From Nerophis ophidion (Eukaryota > Chordata > Actinopteri > Syngnathiformes > Syngnathidae): DNA of 64,000 nt. Under the pieces are notes generated by a model. The model saw only the letters and a program-made list of their open reading frames with translations, was not told the origin of the DNA and did not search any database. Each line of letters starts with the position of its first letter. The first letter of the stretch is position 1. The position numbers and the translations under genes are program-made. This document shows, in pieces, positions 39,101-52,252 of this stretch. The DNA lies in NCBI RefSeq assembly GCF_033978795.1, contig NW_026906963.1, forward strand, positions 62,001 to 126,000, in the 5' to 3' direction.

Positions 39101-42100
39101 GTCTAATAATGCCTGAAGAAATGCATCTTCGAGAGTTTTCCTGAAAAAAAAACATTTGGTAAGGTTTGCAAAAACAACATTTGATTCGTTACTCAATTTG
39201 ACAGTAATGTACTTAGAATCCTGAGATAATGCGAAAAAAGCAATAAAAATGTATTCCAACATAATTCCTAATCCAAACGTGCAAAATGTCTAAAAATGCC
39301 TGTGATATTGAATACCTGTGAGTTTTACTAGATACAGTTGTTTTTCTATGGTTTGCAAAGACTACAATGAGGTTTTACTCAATATGACTGTACACTGTAA
39401 CACTCAATATGACAGCTATTTAAACATAACTCCTACACCACACATGAAAAATGGCTAATAATGCCTGAAATAATGCATCTTTGGGAGTTTTACTCGAAAC
39501 ATATGCTTTTTTAAATCTTGCAAATGCAAAAAGTAGTTTTTTACTCAATATGACTGTAATAGTCTTAGAATCCTGAGATAATGCGAAAAAAGCAATAAAA
39601 ATGTATTCAAACATAACTTCTAAACAACACATGCAAAATGACTAATAATGCCCAGAGATATGTTTTTTTTGTTAGTTTTACTAGAAAAATGATCTTTTGT
39701 AAGGTTTGCAAAGACACAAATTAGTTTTTTTTATTCAATATAACACTGTAACTGTCATACTAAATATGAAAGGTTTATAATCATAACTCCAAAACCAAAT
39801 ATGAAATTTGTCTTAAAAAGCCTTTAATATTGAATTTATGTAAGTTTTACCAAAATCAGGTATTTTGGAAATAATCACAAATACAAATATTAGATTTTAC
39901 TGGCCTCATATTGGTCACACTCAAAATGACAGTTTTTGAAACATAACTCCAAAAATACACATGCAAAATGTCTAATAATGCCTGAAGAAATACATCTTCA
40001 AGAGTTTTCCTGAAAAAAAAAAGATTTGGGAAGGTTTGCAAAAAAAAAAATTGATTTGTTACTCAATTTGACAGTAATGTACTTAGAATCCTGAGATAAT
40101 GCGAAAAAAGCAATAAAAATGTATTCCAACATAATTCCTAATCCAAACGTGCAAAATGTCTAAAAGTGCCTGTGATATTGAATACATGTGAGTTTTACTA
40201 GATACAGTTTTTTTTCAATGGTTTGCAAATACAAAAATGAGGTTTTAATCAATATGACAGTATACTGTAACACTCAATATGACAGTTATTTAAACATAAC
40301 TCCTACATCACACATTAAAAATGGCTAATAATGCCTGAAATAATGCATCATTGGGAGTTTTACTAGAAACATATGCTTTTTTAAATTTGCAAATGCAAAA
40401 AGTAGTTTTTTACTCAATATGACTATAATAGTCTTAGAATCCTGAGATAATGCGAAAAAAGCAATAAAAATGTATTCAAACATAACTTCTAAACAACACA
40501 TGCAAAATGGCTAATAATGCCTAGAGATATGTTTTTTTGTTAGTTTTACTAGAAAAATGATCTTTTGTAAGGTTTGCAAAGACACAAGTTAGTTCTTTTA
40601 TTCAACATAACACTGTAACTGTCATACTAAATATGAAAGGTTTATAATTATAACTACAAAAACATATATGAAATTTGTCTTAAAAAGCCTTTAATATTGA
40701 ATTTATGTACGTTTTACCAGAATCAGGTATTTTGGAAAGAATCACAAATACAAATATTAGATTTTACTGGCCTCATATTGGTCACACTCAAAATGACAGT
40801 TTTTGAAACATAACTCCAAAAATACACATGCAAAATGTCTAATAATGCCTGAAGAAATGCATCTTCAAGAGTTTTCCTGAAAAAATAAACATTTGGTAAG
40901 GTTTGCAAAAACAAAATTGGATTTGTTACTCAATTTGACAGTAATGTACTTAGAATCCTGAGATAATGCGAAAAAAGCAATAAAAATGTATTCCAACATA
41001 ATTCCTAATCCAAACGTGCAAAATGTCTAAAAATGCCTGTGATATTGAATACATGTGAGTTTTACTAGATACAGTTGTTTTTCAATGGTTTGCAAATACA
41101 AAAATGAGGTTTTAATCAATATGACTGTATACTGTAACACTCAATATGACAGCTATTTAAACATAACTCCTACACCACACATGAAAAATGGCTAATAATG
41201 CCTGAAATAATAAATCTTTGGGAGTTTTACTCGAAACATATGCTTTTTTAAATCTTGCAAATGCAAAAAGTAGTTTTTTACTCAATATGACTATAATAGT
41301 CTTAGAATCCTGAGATAATGCAAAAAAAGCAATAAAAATGTATTCAAACATAACTTCTAAACAACACATGCAAAATGGCTAATAATGCCCAGAGATATGT
41401 TTTTTTGTTAGTTTTACTAGAAAAATGATCTTTTGTAAGGTTTGCAAAGACACAAATTAGTTTTTTTATTCAATATAACAGTGTAACTGTCATACTAAAT
41501 ATGAAAGGTTTATAATCATAACTCCAAAACCAAATATGAAATTTGTCTTAAAAAGCCTTTAATATTGAATTTATGTAAGTTTTACCAGAATCAGGTATTT
41601 TGGAAAGAATCACAAATACAAATATTAGATTTTACTGGCCTCATATTAGTTACACTCAAAATGACAGTTTTTGAAACATAACTCCAAAAATACACATGCA
41701 AAATGTCTAATAATGCCTGAAGAAATGCATCTTCGAGAGTTTTCCTGAAAAAAAAAACATTTGGTAAGGTTTGCAAAAACAAAATTTGATTTGTTACTCA
41801 ATTTGACAGTAATGTACTTAGAATCCTGAGATACTGCGAAAAAAGCAATAAAAATGTATTCCAACATAATTCCTAATCCAAACGTGCAAAATGTCTAAAA
41901 ATGCCTGTGATATTGAATACATGTGAGTTTTACTAGATACCTTTGTTTTTCAATGGTTTGCAAATACAAAAATGAGGTTTTACTCAATATGACTGTATAC
42001 TGTAACACTCAATATGACAGTTATTTAAACATAACTCCTACACCACACATGAAAAATGGCTAATAATGCCTGAAATAATGCATCTTTGGGAGTTTTACTC

Positions 42101-43121
42101 GAAACATATGCTTTTTTAAATCTTGCAAATGCAAAAAGTAGTTTTTTACTCAATATGACTATAATAGTCTTAGAATCCTGAGATAATGCGAAAAAAGCAA
42201 TAAAAATGTATTCAAACATAACTTCTAAACAACACATGCAAAATGGCTAATAATGCCCAGAGATATGTTTTTTTGTTAGTTGTACTAGAAAAATTATCTT
42301 TTGTAAGGTTTGCAAAGACACAAATTAGTTTTTTTATTCAATATAACAGTGTTACTCTCATACTAAATATGAAAGGTTTATAATCATAACTCCAAAACCA
42401 AATATGAAATTTGTCTTTAAAAGCCTTTAATATTGAATTTATGTAAGTTTTACCAAAATCAGGTATTTTGGAAAGAATCACAAATACAAATATTAGATTT
42501 TACTGGCCTCATGTTGGTCACACTCAAAATGACAGTTTTTGAAACATAACTCCAAAAATACACATGCAAAATGTCTAATAATGCCTGAAGAAATGCATCT
42601 TCGAGAGTTTTCCTGAAAAAAAAACGTTTGGTAAGGTTTGCAAAAACAAAATTTGATTTGTTACTCAATTTGACAGTAATGTACTTAGAATCCTGAGATA
42701 CTGCGAAAAAAGCAATAAAAATGTATTCCAACATAATTCCTAATCCAAACGTGCAAAATGTCTAAAAATGCCTGTGATATTGAATACATGTGAGTTTTAC
42801 TAGATACCTTTGTTTTTCAATGGTTTGCAAATACAAAAATGAGGTTTTACTCAATATGACTGTATACTGTAACACTCAATATGACAGTTATTTAAACATA
42901 ACTCCTACACCACACATGAAAAATGGCTAATAATGCCTGAAATAATGCATCTTTGGGAGTTTTACTCGAAACATATGCTTTTTTAAATCTTGCAAATGCA
43001 AAAAGTAGTTTTTTACTCAATATGACTATAATAGTCTTAGAATCCTGAGATAATGCGAAAAAAGCAATAAAAATGTATTCAAACATAACTTCTAAACAAC
43101 ACATGCAAAATGGCTAATAAT

Positions 43122-44195
43122 GCCCAGAGATATGTTTTTTTGTTAGTTGTACTAGAAAAATTATCTTTTGTAAGGTTTGCAAAGACACAAATTAGTTTTT
43201 TTATTCAATATAACAGTGTTACTCTCATACTAAATATGAAAGGTTTATAATCATAACTCCAAAACCAAATATGAAATTTGTCTTTAAAAGCCTTTAATAT
43301 TGAATTTATGTAAGTTTTAGCAGAATCAGGTATTTTGGAAAGAATCACAAATACAAATATTAGATTTTACTGGCCTCATATTGGTCACACTCAAAATGAC
43401 AGTTTTTGAAACATAACTCCAAAAATACACATGCAAAATGTCTAATAATGCCTGAAGAAATGCATCTTCGAGAGTTTTCAAAAAAAAAAACATTTGGTAA
43501 GGTTTGCAAAAACAAAATTTGATTTGTTACTCAATTTGACAGTAATGTACTTAGAATCCTGAGATAATGCGAAAAAAGCATTAAAAATGTATTCCAACAT
43601 AATTCCTAATCTAAAAGTACAAAATGTCTAAAAATGCCTGTGATATTGAATACATGTGAGTTTTACTAGATACAGTTGTTTTTCAATGGTTTGCAAATAC
43701 AAAAATGAGGTTTTACTCAATATGACTGTATACTGTAACACTCAATATGACAGTTATTTAAACATAACTCCTACACCACACATGAAAAATGGCTAATAAT
43801 GCCTGAAATAATCCATCTTTGGGAGTTTTACCCGAAACATATGCTTTTTTAAATCTTGCAAGTCCAAAAAGTAGTTTTTTACTCAACGTATATGGTTTAC
43901 AGATACGAAAAATGAGGTTTTACTCAATATGACTGTATACTGTAACACTCAATATGACAGTTATTTAAACATAACTCCTACACCACACATGATAAATAGC
44001 TAATAATGCCTGAAATAATGCATCTTTGGGAGTTTTACTCGAAATATATGGTTTTTTAAATCTTGCAAATGCAAAAAGTAGTTTTTTACTCAATATGACT
44101 ATAATAGTCTTAGAATCCTGAGATAATGCGAAAAAAGCAATAAAAATGTATTGAAACATAACTTCTAAACAACACATGCAAAATGGCTAATAATG
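43122..44195 (-). repeat. Expanded satellite unit (1073 bp)
   Basis: Contains an additional 205 bp. A truncated S1 ending near 43887 is joined to a partial S2 that begins at TATGGTTTACAGATACG, followed by a second, complete S1. Confidence 0.75.
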
Positions 44196-45923
44196 CCTAC
44201 AGATATGTTTTTTTGTTAGTTGTACTAGAAAAATGATCTTTTGTAAGGTTTGCAAAGACACAAATTAGTTTTTTTATTCAATATAACAGTGTAACTGTCA
44301 TACTAAATATGAAAGGTTTATAATCATAACTCCAAAACCAAATATGAAATTTGTCTTAAAAAGCTTTTAATATTGAATTTATGTAAGTTTTACCAAAATC
44401 AGGTATTTTGGAAAGAATCACAAATACAAATATTAGATTTTACTGGCCTCATGTTAGTCACACTCAAAATGAGAGTTTTTGAAACATAACTCCAAAAATA
44501 CACATGCAAAATGTCTAATAATGCCTGAAGAAATGCATCTTCGAGAGTTTTCCTGAAAAAAAAAACATTTGGTAAGGTTTGCAAAAACAAAATTTGATTT
44601 GTTACTCAATTTGACAGTAATGTACTTAGAATCCTGAGATAATGCGAAAAAAACAAAATAAAGATGTATTCCAACATAATTCCTAATCCAAACGTGCAAA
44701 ATGTCTAAAATTGCCTGTGATATTGAATACATGTGAGTTTTACTAGATACAGTTGTTTTTCAATGGTTTGCAAATACAAAAATGAGGTTTTACTCAATAT
44801 GACTGTATACTGTAACACTCAATATGACAGCTTTTTAAACAAAACTCCTACACCACACATGAAAAATGGCTAATAATGCCTGAAATAATAAATCTTTGGG
44901 AGTTTTACTCGAAACATATGCTTTTTTAAATCTTGCAAATGCAAAAAGTAGTTTTTTTACTCAATATGACTATAATAGTCTTAGAATCCTGAGATAATGC
45001 GAAAAAAGCAATAAAAATGTATTGAAACATAACTTCTAAACAACACATGCAAAATGGCTAATAATGCCTACAGATTTGTATTTTGGTTAGTTGTACTCGA
45101 AAAATGATCTTTTGTAAGGTTTGCAAGGACACAAGTTAGTTTTTTTATTCAATATAACAGTGTAACTGTCATACTAAATATGAAAGGTTTATAATCATAA
45201 CTCCAAAACCAAATATGAAATTTGTCTTAAAAAGCCTTTAATATTGAATGTATGTAAGTTTTAGCAGAATCAGGTATTTTGGAAAGAATCACAAATACAA
45301 ATATTAGATTTTACTGGCCTCATATTGGTCACACTGAAAATGACAGTTTTTGAAACATAACTCCTAAAATACACATGCAAAATATCTAATAATTCCTGAA
45401 GAAATGCATCTTCGAGAGTTTTCCTAAAAAAAAAAACATTTGGTAAGGTTTGCAAAAACAAAATTTGATTTGTTACTCAATTTGACAGTAATGTACTTAG
45501 AATCCTGAGATAATGCGAAAAAAGCAATAAAAATGTATTCCAACATAATTCCTAATCCAATTGTGCAAAATGTCTGTGATATTGAATACATGTGAGTTTT
45601 ACTAGATACAGTTGTTTTTCTATGGTTTGCAAATACAAAAATGAGGTTTTACTCAATATGACTGTATACTGTAACACTCAATATGACAGTTATTTAAAAA
45701 TAACTCCTACACCACACATGAAAAATGGCTAATAATGCCTGAAATAATGCATCTTTGAGAGTTTTACTCGAAACATATGCTTTTTTAAATCTTGCAAATG
45801 CAAAAAGTAGTTTTTTACTCAATATGACTATAATAGTCTGAGAATCCTGAGATAATGCGAAAAAAGCAATAAAAATGTATTCAAACATAACTTCTGAACA
45901 ACACATGCAAAATGGCTAATAAT

Positions 45924-46442
45924 GCCTAGAGATATGTTTTTTTGTTAGTTGTACTAGAAAAATGATCTTTTGTAAGGTTTGCAAAGACACAATTTAGTTT
46001 TTTTATTCAATATAACAGTGTAACTGTCATACTAATATGAAAGGTTTATAATCATAACTCCAAAACCAAATATGAAATCTATCTTAAAAAGCCTTTAATA
46101 TTGAATGTATGTAAGTTTTTAGCAGAATCAGGTATTTTGGAAAGAATCACAAATACAAATATTAGATTTTACTGGCCTCATATTGGTCACACTCAAAATG
46201 AAAGTTTTTGGCGCATAACTCCAAAAATACACATGCAAAATGTCTAATGATGCCTTAAAAAATGCATCTTCGAGAGTTTTCCTGAAAAAAAAAAAAACAT
46301 TTGGTAAGGTTTGCAAAAACAAAATTGATTTGTTACTCAATTTGACAGTAATGTACTTAGAATCCTGAGATAATGCGAAAAAAGCAATAAAAATGTATTC
46401 AAACATAACTTCTAAACAACACATGCAAAATGGCTAATAATG
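45924..46442 (-). repeat. Trimeric satellite unit 1 (518 bp)
   Basis: Made of S5, S4 and a hybrid monomer that begins as S3 (TACTTAGAATCC) and ends as S1 (CAAACATAACTTCTAAAC). The switch lies in the segment S1 and S3 share, with loss of S2 plus one monomer equivalent. Confidence 0.8.
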
Positions 46443-46954
46443 CCCAGAGATATGTTTTTTGTTAGTTGTACTAGAAAAATGATCTTTTGTAAGGTTTGCA
46501 AGGACACAAATTAGTTTTTTTATTCAATATAACAGTGTAACTGTCATACTAAATATGAAAGGTTTATAATCATAACTCCAAAACCAAATATGAAATTTGT
46601 CTTAAAAAGCCTTTAATATTGAATTTATGTAAATTCTACCAGAATCAGGTATTTTGGAAAGAATCACAAATACAAATATTAGATTTTACTGGCCTCATAT
46701 TGGTCACACTCAAAATGATAGTTTTTGAAACATAACTCCAAAAATACACATGCAAAATGTCTAATAATGCCTGAAGAAATGCATCTTCGAGAGTTTTCCG
46801 GAAAAAAAAATTTGGTAAGGTTTGAAAAAACAAAATTTGATTTGTTACTCAATTTGACAGTAATGTACTTAGAATCCTGAGATAATGCGAAAAAAGCAAT
46901 AAAAATGTATTCAAACATAACTTCTAAACAACACATGCAAAATGGCTAATAATG
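46442..46954 (-). repeat. Trimeric satellite unit 2 (512 bp)
   Basis: Same S5-S4-(S3/S1 hybrid) composition as the preceding trimer. The trimer form has therefore been tandemly duplicated once. Confidence 0.8.
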
Positions 46955-49900
46955 CCCAGAGATATGTTTTTTTGTTAGTTGTACTAGAACAATGATCTTT
47001 TGTAAGGTTTGCATGGACACAAATTAGTTTTTTCATTCAATATAACAGTGTAACTGTCATACTAAATATGAAAGGTTTATAATCATAACTCCAAAACCAA
47101 ATATGAAATTTGTCTTAAAAAGCCTTTAATATTGAATTTATGTAAGTTTTAACAGAATCAGGTATTTTGGAAAGAATCACAAATACAAATATTAGATTTT
47201 ACTGGCCTCATATTGGTCACACTCAAAATGACAGTTTTTGAAACATAACTCCAAAAATACACATGCAAAATGTCTAATAATGCCTGAAGAAATGCATCTT
47301 CAAGAATTATCCTGAAAAAAAAAACATTTGGTAAGGTTTGCAAAAACAAAATATGATTTGTTACTCAATTTGACAGTAATGTACTTAGAATCCTGAGATA
47401 ATGCGAAAAAAGCAATAAAAATGTATTCCAACATAATTCCTAATCCAAACGTGCAAAATGTCTAAAAATGCCTGTGATATTGAATACATGTGAGTTTTAC
47501 TAGATACAGTTGTTTTTCTATGGTTTGCAAATACAAAAATGAGGTTTTACTCAATGTGACTGTACACTGTTACACTCAATATGACAGTTACTTAAACATA
47601 ACTCCTACACCACACATGAAAAATGGCTAATAATGCCTGAAATAATGCATCTTTGGGAGTTTTACTCGAAACATATGCTTTTTTAAATCTTGCAAATGCA
47701 AAAAGTAGTTTTTTACTCAACATGACTATAATAGTCTTAGAATCCTGAGATAATGCAAAAAAGCAATAAAAATGTATTCAAACATAACTTCTAAACAACA
47801 CATGCAAAATGGCTAAAAATGCCCAGAGTAATGTTTTTTTGTTAGTTGTACTAGAAAAATTATCTTTTGTAAGGTTTGCAAGGACACAAATTAGTTTTTT
47901 TTATTCAATATAACAGTGTAACTGTCATACTAAATATGAAAGGTTTATAATCATAACTCCAAAACCAAATATGAAATTTGTCTTAAAAAGCCTTTAATAT
48001 TGAATTTATGTAAGTTTTAGCAGAATCAGGTATTTTGGAAAGGTTGACAAATACAAATATTAGATTTTACTGGCCTCATATTGGTCACACTCAAAATGAC
48101 ATTTTTTGAAAGATAACTCCAAAAATACACATGCAAATAGTCTAATAATGCCTGAAGAAATGCATCTTCGAGAGTTTTCCAGAAAAAAAACATTTGGTAA
48201 GGTTTGCAAAAACAAAATTTGATTTGTTACTCAATTTGACAGTAATGTACTTAGAATCCTGAGATAATGCGAAAAAGCAATACAAATGTATTCCAACATA
48301 ATTCCTAATCCAAACGTGCAAAATGTCTAAAAATGCCTGTGATATTGAATACATGTGAGTTTTACTAGATACAGTTGTTTTTCTATGGTTTGCAAATACA
48401 AAAATGAGGTTTTAATCAATATGACTATATACTGTAACACTCAATATGACAGTTATTTAACATAACTCCTACACCACACATTAAAAATGGCTAATAATGC
48501 CTGAAATAAGGCATCTTTGGGAGTTTTACTAGAAACATATGCTTTTTTAAATCTTGCAAATGCAAAAAGTAGTTTTTACTCAATATGACTATAATAGTCT
48601 TAGAATCCTGAGATAATGCGAAAAAAGCAATACAAATGTATTCAAACATAACTTCTAAACAACACATGCAAAATGGCTAATAATGCCTAGAGATAAGTTT
48701 TTTTGTTAGTTTTACTAGAAAAATTATCATTTGTAAGGTTTGCAAAGACACAAGTTATTTTTTTATTCAATATAACACTGTAACTGTCATACTAAATATG
48801 AAAGGTTTGTAATCATAACTCCAAAACCAAATATGAAATTTGTCTTAAAAAGCCTTTAATATTGAATTTATGTAAGTTTTAGCAGAATCAGGTATTTTGG
48901 AAAGGTTGACAAATACAAATATTCTATTTTACTGGCCTCATATTGGTCACACTCAAAATGACATTTTTTGAAACATAACTCCAAAAATACACATGCAAAT
49001 AGTCTAATAATGCCTGAAGAAATGCATCTTCGAGAGTTTTCCTGAAAAAAAAACATTTGGTAAGGTTTGCAAAAACAAAATTTGATTTGTTACTCAATTT
49101 GACAGTAATATACTTAGAATCCTGAGATAATGCGAAAAAAGCAATAAAAATGTATTCCAACATAATTCCTAATCCAAACGTGCAAAATGTCTAAAAATGC
49201 CTGTGATATTGAATACATGTGAGTTTTACTAGATACAGTTGTTTTTCTATGGTTTGCAAATACAAAAATTAGGTTTTACTCAATATGACTGTATACTGTA
49301 ACACTCAATATGACAGTTATTTAAACATAACTCCTACACCACACATGAAAAATGGCTAATAATGCCTGAAATAATGCAGTTTTGGGAGTTTTACTAGAAA
49401 CATATGCTTTTTTGAATCTTGCAAATGCAAAATGTAGTTTTTTACTCAATATGACTATAATAGTCTTAGAATCCTGAGATAATGCGAAAAAAGCAATAAA
49501 AATGTATTCAAACATAACTTCTAAACCACACATGCAAAATGGCTAATAATGCCTAGAGATAAGTTTTTTTGTTAGTTCTACTAGAAAAATAATCTTTTGT
49601 AAGGTTTGCAAAGACACAAGTTAGTTTTTTTTATTCAATATAACATTGTAACTGTCATACTAAATATGAAAGGTTTATAATCATAACTCCAAAACCAAAT
49701 ATGAAATTTGTCTTAAAAAGCCTTTAATATTGAATGTATGTAAGTTTTACCAGAATCAGGTATTTTGGAAAGAATCACAAATACAAATATTAGATTTTAC
49801 TGGCCTCATATTGGTCACACTCAAAATGACAGTTTTTGAAACATACCTCCAAAAATACACATGCAAAATGTCTAATAATGCCCGTAGAAAAGCATCTTCG

Positions 49901-50205
49901 AAAGTTTTCCTGAAAAAAAAAAACATTTGGTAAGGTTGGCAAAAACAAAATTTGATTTGTTACTCAATTTGACAGTAATGTACTTAGAATCCTGAGATAA
50001 TGTGAAAAAAGCAATAAAAATGTATTCCAACATAATTCCTAATCCAAACGTGCAAAATGTCTAAAAATGCCTGCGATATTGAATACATGTGAGTTTTACT
50101 AGATACAGTTGTTTTTCAATGGTTTGCAAAAACAAAAAATGAGGTTTTACTCAATATGACTGTATACTGTAACTCTCAATATGACAGCTATTTAAACATA
50201 ACTCC

Positions 50206-50211
50206 TACACC
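50206..50211. repeat. Target site duplication of the palindromic element, left
   Basis: TACACC, repeated at 63408-63413. Normal S2 reads TCCTACACCACACATG with a single copy. Confidence 0.75.
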
Positions 50212-50264
50212 AGAGAATTAAGTCCCTACCTTAGTCAAAAGTGATTTATGACCCCTCATAAATC

Positions 50265-50404
50265 AATGATTTATGACCCCTCAAGGTCAAAGGTCAATGA
50301 TTTATGAGGGGTCAAGTTCAAAGGTTAATGATTTATGAGGGGTCAAGGTTAAAGGTCAAAGTCAAAGGTCAAAGTCAAAGGTCAGGTTCAAATGTCAAGG
50401 TCAA
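50265..50404. promoter_or_regulatory. AGGTCA-rich subterminal repeats, left arm
   Basis: A tract built from AGGTCA-like hexamers and GATTTATGAGGGGTC. It includes a perfect DR1, AGGTCA-A-AGGTCA, at 50284-50296. DR1 is the classic site of RXR heterodimers, HNF4 and COUP-TF. Whether the repeats act as transposase sites, as receptor sites or as neither cannot be told from sequence. Confidence 0.5.
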
Positions 50405-50657
50405 GTGGGTGTGGCTTACCCGGAAGAGGATGGAGTTAAGACCTGCGGTGGGAGTGGTTAAACCAGGAAGAGGGTGGAGTTAAGACCTGACAGGGAACAA
50501 AGGAGGGTTCAGTTTTTTTAAGAAAGCAATGTCATCTGAGCAGCATGTGACCATATATTTGATAGTTTAAATGTTTACGATCGTTTGAAACAACTTCCAG
50601 ATTTCGATGTATTGATGGCTGGGAATGTTACGTGTGGAGATGTGGACACGCACGCAC

Positions 50658-50783
<126 letters not shown>

Positions 50784-50867
50784 GAGGAGGGGTACAAAAG
50801 GGCGGTGTAAGCTTAGTCATTATTTGGAGCTTTATACGTTAGCGTAAAGACTTTGTTCGATTCGGTC

Positions 50868-51149
50868 ATGATTAGTGAAACGCCTGTGTCGATTTATAAA
50901 AATAATAAAACTTACATGACGCTCCGCAAAAAAGTCGAGTGTTTCTAAATCGTATTCAGATGCCGCCGACCGAGTCTTTGCGTGAGAAATGGGACTTGGA
51001 AGCGTACGGGATGGAGGGATCTTTTGGATTTGTATTCAGATACGAAATGGGGGATATCTGCTTATTTCAGCTAAAAGAAAGAAGAGACGGAAGCCCTTTC
51101 TCGATATTTTCATCGTTATCTACCGTGGATTGGGAAGTTATTGGTGGAC
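50868..51149 (+). pseudogene. Unidentified exon-like frame, left arm (frameshifted)
   Basis: Left-arm copy of the frame on the minus strand at 62254-62778. A one-base deletion at 50917 (TTACATGACG versus TTACATTGACG in the right arm) breaks the frame early. The later part (MPPTESLREKWDLEAYGMEG onward, 50959 to about 51149) stays open into the CA tract. The product is not recognised. Confidence 0.4.
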
Positions 51150-51222
51150 ACGCACACACACACACACACACGCCACACACACGCACACACGCACACACAC
51201 ACACACACACGCACACACACAC

Positions 51223-51313
<91 letters not shown>
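51150..51313 (+). repeat. (CA)n with CG interruptions, left arm 2
   Basis: About 164 bp with interruptions in its first half. The mirrored tract is 62361-62497 (137 bp). Confidence 0.95.
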
Positions 51314-51314
<1 letters not shown>

Positions 51315-51629
51315 TCGTACGCACACATCGTTAAGACCTGACAGGGAACAAAGCAGGGTTCAGTTTTTTAAGAAAGCAATGTCATCTGAGCAGCATGTGA
51401 CCACCCATCTGACAGTTTAAATGTTTACGATCGTCTGAAACAACTTCCATACCTCACGAAAACATATTTAAACAGATGGAAAAAACTATCGCAGAAACAC
51501 AGTGTCACGTAGCAACTGGTCTTTACGGTCGTTTGAAACAACAGGTCAGTTTGGGGGACAAAGCACGGTTCAGTTTTTACTGACTTCCCATCTGACAGTT
51601 TAAATGTTTATGATCGTCTGAAACAACAG

Positions 51630-51690
51630 GACACGCACGCACACACGCACGCACGCACGCACACACACACACACACACATACACACACAC

Positions 51691-51728
<38 letters not shown>
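51630..51728 (+). repeat. (CA)n / (CACG)n microsatellite, left arm 3
   Basis: About 99 bp, starting with GCAC repeats. The mirrored tract is 61952-62044. Confidence 0.95.
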
Positions 51729-51837
51729 ATTACCTCTGCTTTACCATGTTATTAGACATTGGTTTAACTCCATTTAAGCATTTAAACGTTAAAAGCATTG
51801 CACTTGTACGACGTTGTAATACTTTTTTTTTTACCAG

Positions 51838-52252
51838 CCGATGACGACGAAGTGAAAGACGATGAACTTTGCTTAAACGGTCTTACAAAGTTGGAAGATG
51901 ATTATCGAGGTGTGTTTAAACCTTCGAATTATTTAATATTGTGTGTATTCATTATTTTGTTTTATAGAGGATTTGCCGTAAGATCCTAACGCGATCGTTT
52001 TAAACACAATCGCAGTCTGGTGAGTCAAATGATTCTCATTTTACAAGAAAAAAAACATGCGGTATACAAAACATATATACATATATTTACTTACATCTCC
52101 GGCTCGCTCGTCTCCCTTAAAGCTGGCGGGTCCGTCAACGGCCGTTCCAGGCAGAGGAGAAGGCTTGATTGCGCCAAAGACTCCAGACATCGAATCCTTG
52201 CTCCGAGGGGAAATCATCGAAAACGACGGTGAATGTCCGACAGGCACCCGCT
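51838..52252 (+). other. Three exon-like segments with splice signals, left arm
   Basis: Segment a (51838-51909) follows a T-rich tract ending in CAG, is followed by GTGTGT, and has one open frame encoding an acidic peptide (DDDEVKDDELCLNGLTKLED). Segment b (51968-52019) lies between TTTTATAG and GTGAGT; read on from a, it stops after four codons. Segment c (52123-52252) follows CTCCCTTAAAG, ends at GTAAGT and encodes a GPSTAVPGRGEGLIAPKTPD-type frame. The mirror images are at 61771-61842 and around 61428-61557. I do not recognise the product, and the phases of b and c do not fit together simply. These may be remnants of a captured host gene or of the element's own gene. Confidence 0.3.

Larger units (their letters stand above)
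33134..50211 (-). repeat. Main satellite array, segment 3 (about 20 units)
   Basis: Resumes in phase after the SINE. Unit boundaries recur every 858-871 bp apart from the expanded unit at 43122-44195 and the two trimers at 45924-46954. One unit (boundary 45066 to 45924) lost about 10 bp covering the S3/S2 box near 45570. It ends in S2 at TACACC (50206-50211), the left target duplication of the palindromic element. Confidence 0.95.

Noticed and set aside
9090..49533. Dozens of nearly identical minus-strand open frames of 63-110 codons (for example those containing FEYIFIAFFALSQDSK)
   Set aside because: They recur once per satellite unit, differ by unit-specific indels, hit stops at monomer borders and have no start context or conserved protein features. 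They are translations of a non-coding repeat.
8647..50211. Regular repeats as a possible CRISPR array
   Set aside because: The repeats are 160-188 bp monomers without unique spacers, and the mobile elements are those of a vertebrate.
8647..50211. CENP-B boxes in the satellite
   Set aside because: No sequence resembling the TTCG....A..CGGG core was found in the monomers I read.
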